From Rhizobium sp. 18065 (lineage in GTDB: Bacteria; Pseudomonadota; Alphaproteobacteria; Rhizobiales; Rhizobiaceae): 64,000 bases of DNA. A program made the translations under genes and the position numbers. Location: NCBI RefSeq assembly GCF_902706095.1, contig NZ_CACSJP010000011.1:1-64000 (forward strand), in the 5' to 3' direction. This document shows, in pieces, positions 60,894-64,000 of this stretch (its first letter is position 1; each line of letters begins with the position of its first letter). The notes beneath the pieces were generated by a model. That model made no database searches and was not told where the DNA came from. It was given only the letters and a program-made list of their open reading frames with translations.

Positions 60894-62701
60894 TGAAACG
60901 CGGTCGTCATGCCACCTTCCCAGTTGGAATCGAATTGTCCGACACACGGGAGGAAAGTCCGCAAGATCCGCTCGTCTTCGTCCTTCGGACGGAAGATGCC
61001 GGGACGGTCGACGTCAATCTGTCTTTCTGGCCGCTGAGGGCGCTGACCCGTGACGTTGCGCCGTTCCTGCAGGAATATCTCCACCGGATGGGACCGGCCC
61101 CACTCTGGAAAACCGCAGGCACCTTTGTCCGTCGCCTGCGGCGGTTCTGGCTATTCCTGGAAGGGTCGTCGGTAGAACCTCCCCGCCTCGGTGACGTAAA
61201 CCCGGCAGTGATCAACGCCTATGAGAATTGGCTGGAGCAGAACGGCGGCGAACGGCCAAATCAACGCAATGTGCTCGGTGCTCTGATCGGGGTGCTGCGC
61301 GTGGTCGCCGAACTCGACCCGGAAAGACTTCAGGCCGAAACACTGCCTCGCCTGAAATACATCGGCCACGGGGAGCACGGCGTCTCCAAGCCGCGTGATG
61401 CCTATAGCGGGAAGATTGCCGCGGCATTGCTGCAGGCGGCAACGCATCAGATCATCGAAGCTCGCGACCGGATAGCGACGGGCGAGGCTCTGCCCCTCCC
61501 ACTTCTGGATGTAGCCCGTGATTCGGAATTACAACGTCGCTACGGCCTCGTGGTTGAGCAGATTGTGACGACGGGAACAGCCGCCGGAGATGGTCCTTTA
61601 TTCGACAATCTGCGCTACCACGCCCACAGATGCGGGCTCGAACCGCCCCCGGTCGAGGAGCTGCACGCCGGCTTCCACCTAACCCGGTACGATGTTGTCG
61701 GCTTTCTTGTCTGGCTGTCCTTGACGACCGGCATGGAGATCGAAGCGCTACGCGGGCTTGAGGCCGACTGCTTGCGCAATCCCAACCGGGGTTACGTCGA
61801 GATCGAATATCGAAAGCGGCGCGCGCACCAAGCCCAGTGGAAACGGTTGCGTGTCCGCGATGGCGGTCGGGAGACGCCCGGCGCCTTTCTGCGGCTGGCG
61901 ATCAAGCTGACGGAACGGTCGCGGCAGCACACGGGATCAACCAAGCTCTGGATCACCTGGAAGCCGGGGCGCCTGTCGTCACCGAAAAATCTGGGGGCCT
62001 GTGTGACCGCCTTTGTCGAGAAGTATGGAATCGTCGATGACGCCGGAAAACCGCTCGCGCTCAATCTCTCCCGGCTGCGCAAGACCCAGAAAGCTGACTG
62101 GTACAAGCGGACCGGAGGACAATTGGAGATCTTCGCCGTCGGCCACACGGTAGCGGTGGCGGCCAATCACTATGCCGACATCCCCGCCCTTCGGCATCTG
62201 CATGAGCAGACGATAGTTGAGGCGCTGGCCGACGCGATGGCGCCGGCTCTGCAACCTCGGATCCTTTTGCCTGCGGATGAAGCCCGGCTACGAGCCTCAG
62301 CCGACGTGACCGGGCTGCCGGTGACGCCTGAAAAGATCGGCCTGCTCCTCGGTGGAGAGCAGGATCTTTGGCTCGCGGCATGCGGCAACTTCCGAGCCAG
62401 CCCTTTCGGTCGGGAAGGCGAAGCATGTCCGACGCCGTTCTGGGGATGCCTGGAATGCTCCAACGCGGTCATCACCGCACGAAAACTGCCGGCCCTGATT
62501 GCGTTCCAAACGTTCATGGACGAGCAGCGGAAGGCGTTACCGCTGAACGACTGGGACGACAAATTCGATCAGCCCTATCGCAGGATCACGGAGCAGATCC
62601 TCCCCATGTTCCCGCCCTCCGTTGTCGGAAACGCAAGAATTGAGGCGGCAGAAGCCTCGGCGCCGCTGCTCTATCTTCCGCCAGAGGCCTACGGCTCATG
62701 A
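60893..62701 (+). CDS. Tyrosine recombinase-like protein, second of a trio
   Basis: A 602-residue recombinase-like protein. Its catalytic region is atypical: where Arg I is expected it reads TTGMEIEALRGL, with Glu in place of Arg, and the HxLR box reads LSRLRKT. The later GHT histidine and a tyrosine (NHYADI) are present. It may be a structural partner rather than an independent catalyst. The C-terminal 100 residues include CPTPFWGCLECSNA, a possible metal-binding segment. It is coupled by overlaps to both neighbours. The size is closer to TnpB of Tn554 than to RIT proteins. Confidence 0.82.
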   Translation: MKRGRHATFPVGIELSDTREESPQDPLVFVLRTEDAGTVDVNLSFWPLRALTRDVAPFLQEYLHRMGPAPLWKTAGTFVRRLRRFWLFLEGSSVEPPRLGDVNPAVINAYENWLEQNGGERPNQRNVLGALIGVLRVVAELDPERLQAETLPRLKYIGHGEHGVSKPRDAYSGKIAAALLQAATHQIIEARDRIATGEALPLPLLDVARDSELQRRYGLVVEQIVTTGTAAGDGPLFDNLRYHAHRCGLEPPPVEELHAGFHLTRYDVVGFLVWLSLTTGMEIEALRGLEADCLRNPNRGYVEIEYRKRRAHQAQWKRLRVRDGGRETPGAFLRLAIKLTERSRQHTGSTKLWITWKPGRLSSPKNLGACVTAFVEKYGIVDDAGKPLALNLSRLRKTQKADWYKRTGGQLEIFAVGHTVAVAANHYADIPALRHLHEQTIVEALADAMAPALQPRILLPADEARLRASADVTGLPVTPEKIGLLLGGEQDLWLAACGNFRASPFGREGEACPTPFWGCLECSNAVITARKLPALIAFQTFMDEQRKALPLNDWDDKFDQPYRRITEQILPMFPPSVVGNARIEAAEASAPLLYLPPEAYGS

Positions 62702-64000
62702 CGGCTGCTCCTCATTTGAGTGATCAGCTTACCGCCTCGCGCATCAGGGCCGATGACGACATCGTTCTGGCGTCGATGCCTCTCAGGGATGGAACGGACC
62801 GAGCGACGCTCTCGCGGTTCGCCGACGATGTCTGGGATATGGCACCGGCGATGTTTAACATGGCCCGAAAGGCCTTTCGAACGGTCGACTTCAGCGTGAT
62901 CCCCTATGCCGCCGAGCGGTTGCTGGCCAAGGAATACATCTATGCCTGGATGAATGAACGGTTCGCCGACGGTGAGCCGCGGCTGAGGCCCGTGTCGGGC
63001 CATAGCGCGCTCGCCACGCTGCGCCGCTTCCTGGACTTCGTTCGCTCGCGGATCGGCAGGTTCGATCTGGCAGCGGTCGATCAGGATCTTATCGATGCGT
63101 ACGCGGCCCACCACCGGGCACGCCCAATCACACCCGGACGGGTGGGCGTGTGCCTCCGACCCATCGTCCAGCTTCATCGCCTGGGGCCCAATCTGACGTG
63201 TGGCGGCCTCACCTTCGCGCCATGGCGCGGCCGGCCGGTTTATCGGGCAACCGGCCAGGGCACACGCAGTTCGGAAAATCGGACCGAGCGCATCCCGGAG
63301 GCTGTAATCGGCCCGATGCTGCGTTGGTCTCTCAAATATATAGAGCACTTTGCCGAGGATATTTTGGCTGCGCGAGATGAAGAGGATGCGCTGAACGCCC
63401 GCTTCGCGGCTCGTTCGCGCCGCCGCCACACGCGGCCCGCAATCGTGCTCGAATCCTGGATAGAAAAGCGTCGCCGTGAAGAACGAGGTATCCCCGTCTG
63501 GGAAAAGCCTCTTTCGATCGGAGGGGTGACCGGCAGGCTGTCACGGGATGGCAGGTTCGATGGCAATGTCATTAATCTGAAGTTCGTGACCATGCAGTGC
63601 GGGCTGCATCTAACGACGGTCTTTAAAGACCCGGCTTTGTTGTCGATGATTCACGGTGCTGCTGATGAACTTGGATTCGAGGTCGGCGGAATGGACACGC
63701 CAATCTGCCCCGACCCCGACACTGGCCAGCCTTGGCGCGAGCGCTTCGATGCCATCAGCCTGGCACGGGAAGAAAGGCATCTGCAGACGGCCGCCTACAT
63801 CGTATGTAGCTATCTGACGGGAATGCGCGACGGCGAGGTGCAGTCGCTGCAAGCCGGTTGCCTGAAACGCAGTCTCGGCCGGGATGGCCAAACAGAACGG
63901 CTGGCGATCGAGGGCGTGACCTGGAAGGACCGCGGGGCTCGCGGCGAGCAGGTTGATTGGATCACCGTCGAACCCGCCGTCCAGGCAATAAGGGTTGCCG
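62698..64000 (+). CDS. Tyrosine recombinase-like protein, third of a trio, 3' end outside window
   Basis: The visible 434 residues start at an ATGA overlap with the second gene. An N-terminal core-binding-like region (HSALATLRRFLDFVRSRIG) and the start of the catalytic domain with SYLTGMRDGEVQSLQAGCL (Arg I) are visible. The gene runs off the right edge, so the HxLR box and tyrosine cannot be checked. It is larger than RIT third subunits already in the visible part. The right end of the presumed element is also outside. Confidence 0.82.
   Translation, partial: MTAAPHLSDQLTASRIRADDDIVLASMPLRDGTDRATLSRFADDVWDMAPAMFNMARKAFRTVDFSVIPYAAERLLAKEYIYAWMNERFADGEPRLRPVSGHSALATLRRFLDFVRSRIGRFDLAAVDQDLIDAYAAHHRARPITPGRVGVCLRPIVQLHRLGPNLTCGGLTFAPWRGRPVYRATGQGTRSSENRTERIPEAVIGPMLRWSLKYIEHFAEDILAARDEEDALNARFAARSRRRHTRPAIVLESWIEKRRREERGIPVWEKPLSIGGVTGRLSRDGRFDGNVINLKFVTMQCGLHLTTVFKDPALLSMIHGAADELGFEVGGMDTPICPDPDTGQPWRERFDAISLAREERHLQTAAYIVCSYLTGMRDGEVQSLQAGCLKRSLGRDGQTERLAIEGVTWKDRGARGEQVDWITVEPAVQAIRVA

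Noticed and set aside
1..64000. CRISPR arrays, tRNA and rRNA genes
   Set aside because: I looked for regularly spaced direct repeats and for RNA gene signatures and saw none.

Overview
The window is part of a large repABC-type conjugative plasmid from an alphaproteobacterium of the Rhizobiales, most likely Rhizobiaceae (Rhizobium, Agrobacterium or Sinorhizobium group). The evidence is a RepA-RepB-RepC cassette with an antisense RNA between repB and repC, a complete VirB/VirD4 type IV secretion system, a MobC/relaxase pair opposite a VirC1/VirC2-like pair, a SyrB-like protein, several DUF736 genes, and the ArdC / ParB-like / methylase-helicase / Toprim block common on rhizobial plasmids. I could run no searches; family names come from motifs and memory.

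Layout. 0-2.3 kb: the end of a tyrosine recombinase, a CZB zinc-binding protein and a decayed phosphoketolase fragment. 2.3-6.7 kb: DNA processing for transfer, with relaxase and mobC on the minus strand and a ParA/VirC1-like and a ribbon-helix-helix VirC2-like gene on the plus strand; the inverted repeats between them probably hold oriT. 6.9-12 kb: repC, repB and repA (minus strand), ctRNA, and three parS-like palindromes. 12-17.6 kb: transfer-associated genes: an SSB, small secreted proteins, two paralogous HTH regulators, a winged-helix regulator with a possible small RNA opposite its leader, and two secreted nuclease-fold proteins. 17.7-31.6 kb: virB1-virB11 and virD4, mostly with 4-base stop/start overlaps, including a second transglycosylase fused to a VirB5-like tail and a frameshifted YqaE/Pmp3 gene. 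31.7-36.7 kb: signalling cargo (chemoreceptor, WGR protein, ArsR regulator, GGDEF-EAL protein). 36.8-43.1 kb: three intact DUF736 genes and one decayed copy, interspersed with DUF3597, tiny ORFs and a SyrB-like pair. 43.3-59 kb: ArdC, XRE regulator, VapBC, and a long minus-strand block of plasmid housekeeping genes, with one nonsense and one frameshift mutation. 59.4-64 kb: three overlapping tyrosine recombinase genes behind a perfect 50-bp palindrome, running off the window.

The strongest regulatory signal is an AT-rich 18-bp palindrome, best described as AATTAGTTATAACTAATT, found seven times (13 to 16 matches of 18) and only next to transfer genes: mobC, parA/virC1, both HTH regulators, the winged-helix regulator, the virB1/nuclease divergent promoter and virB8. 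This suggests one transfer regulon controlled by the HTH pair encoded at 14.2-14.8 kb.

Three genes carry single-base disruptions (an amber codon at 54130-54132 and one-base losses in short homopolymers near 25185 and 47548). They may be real decay or sequencing errors.
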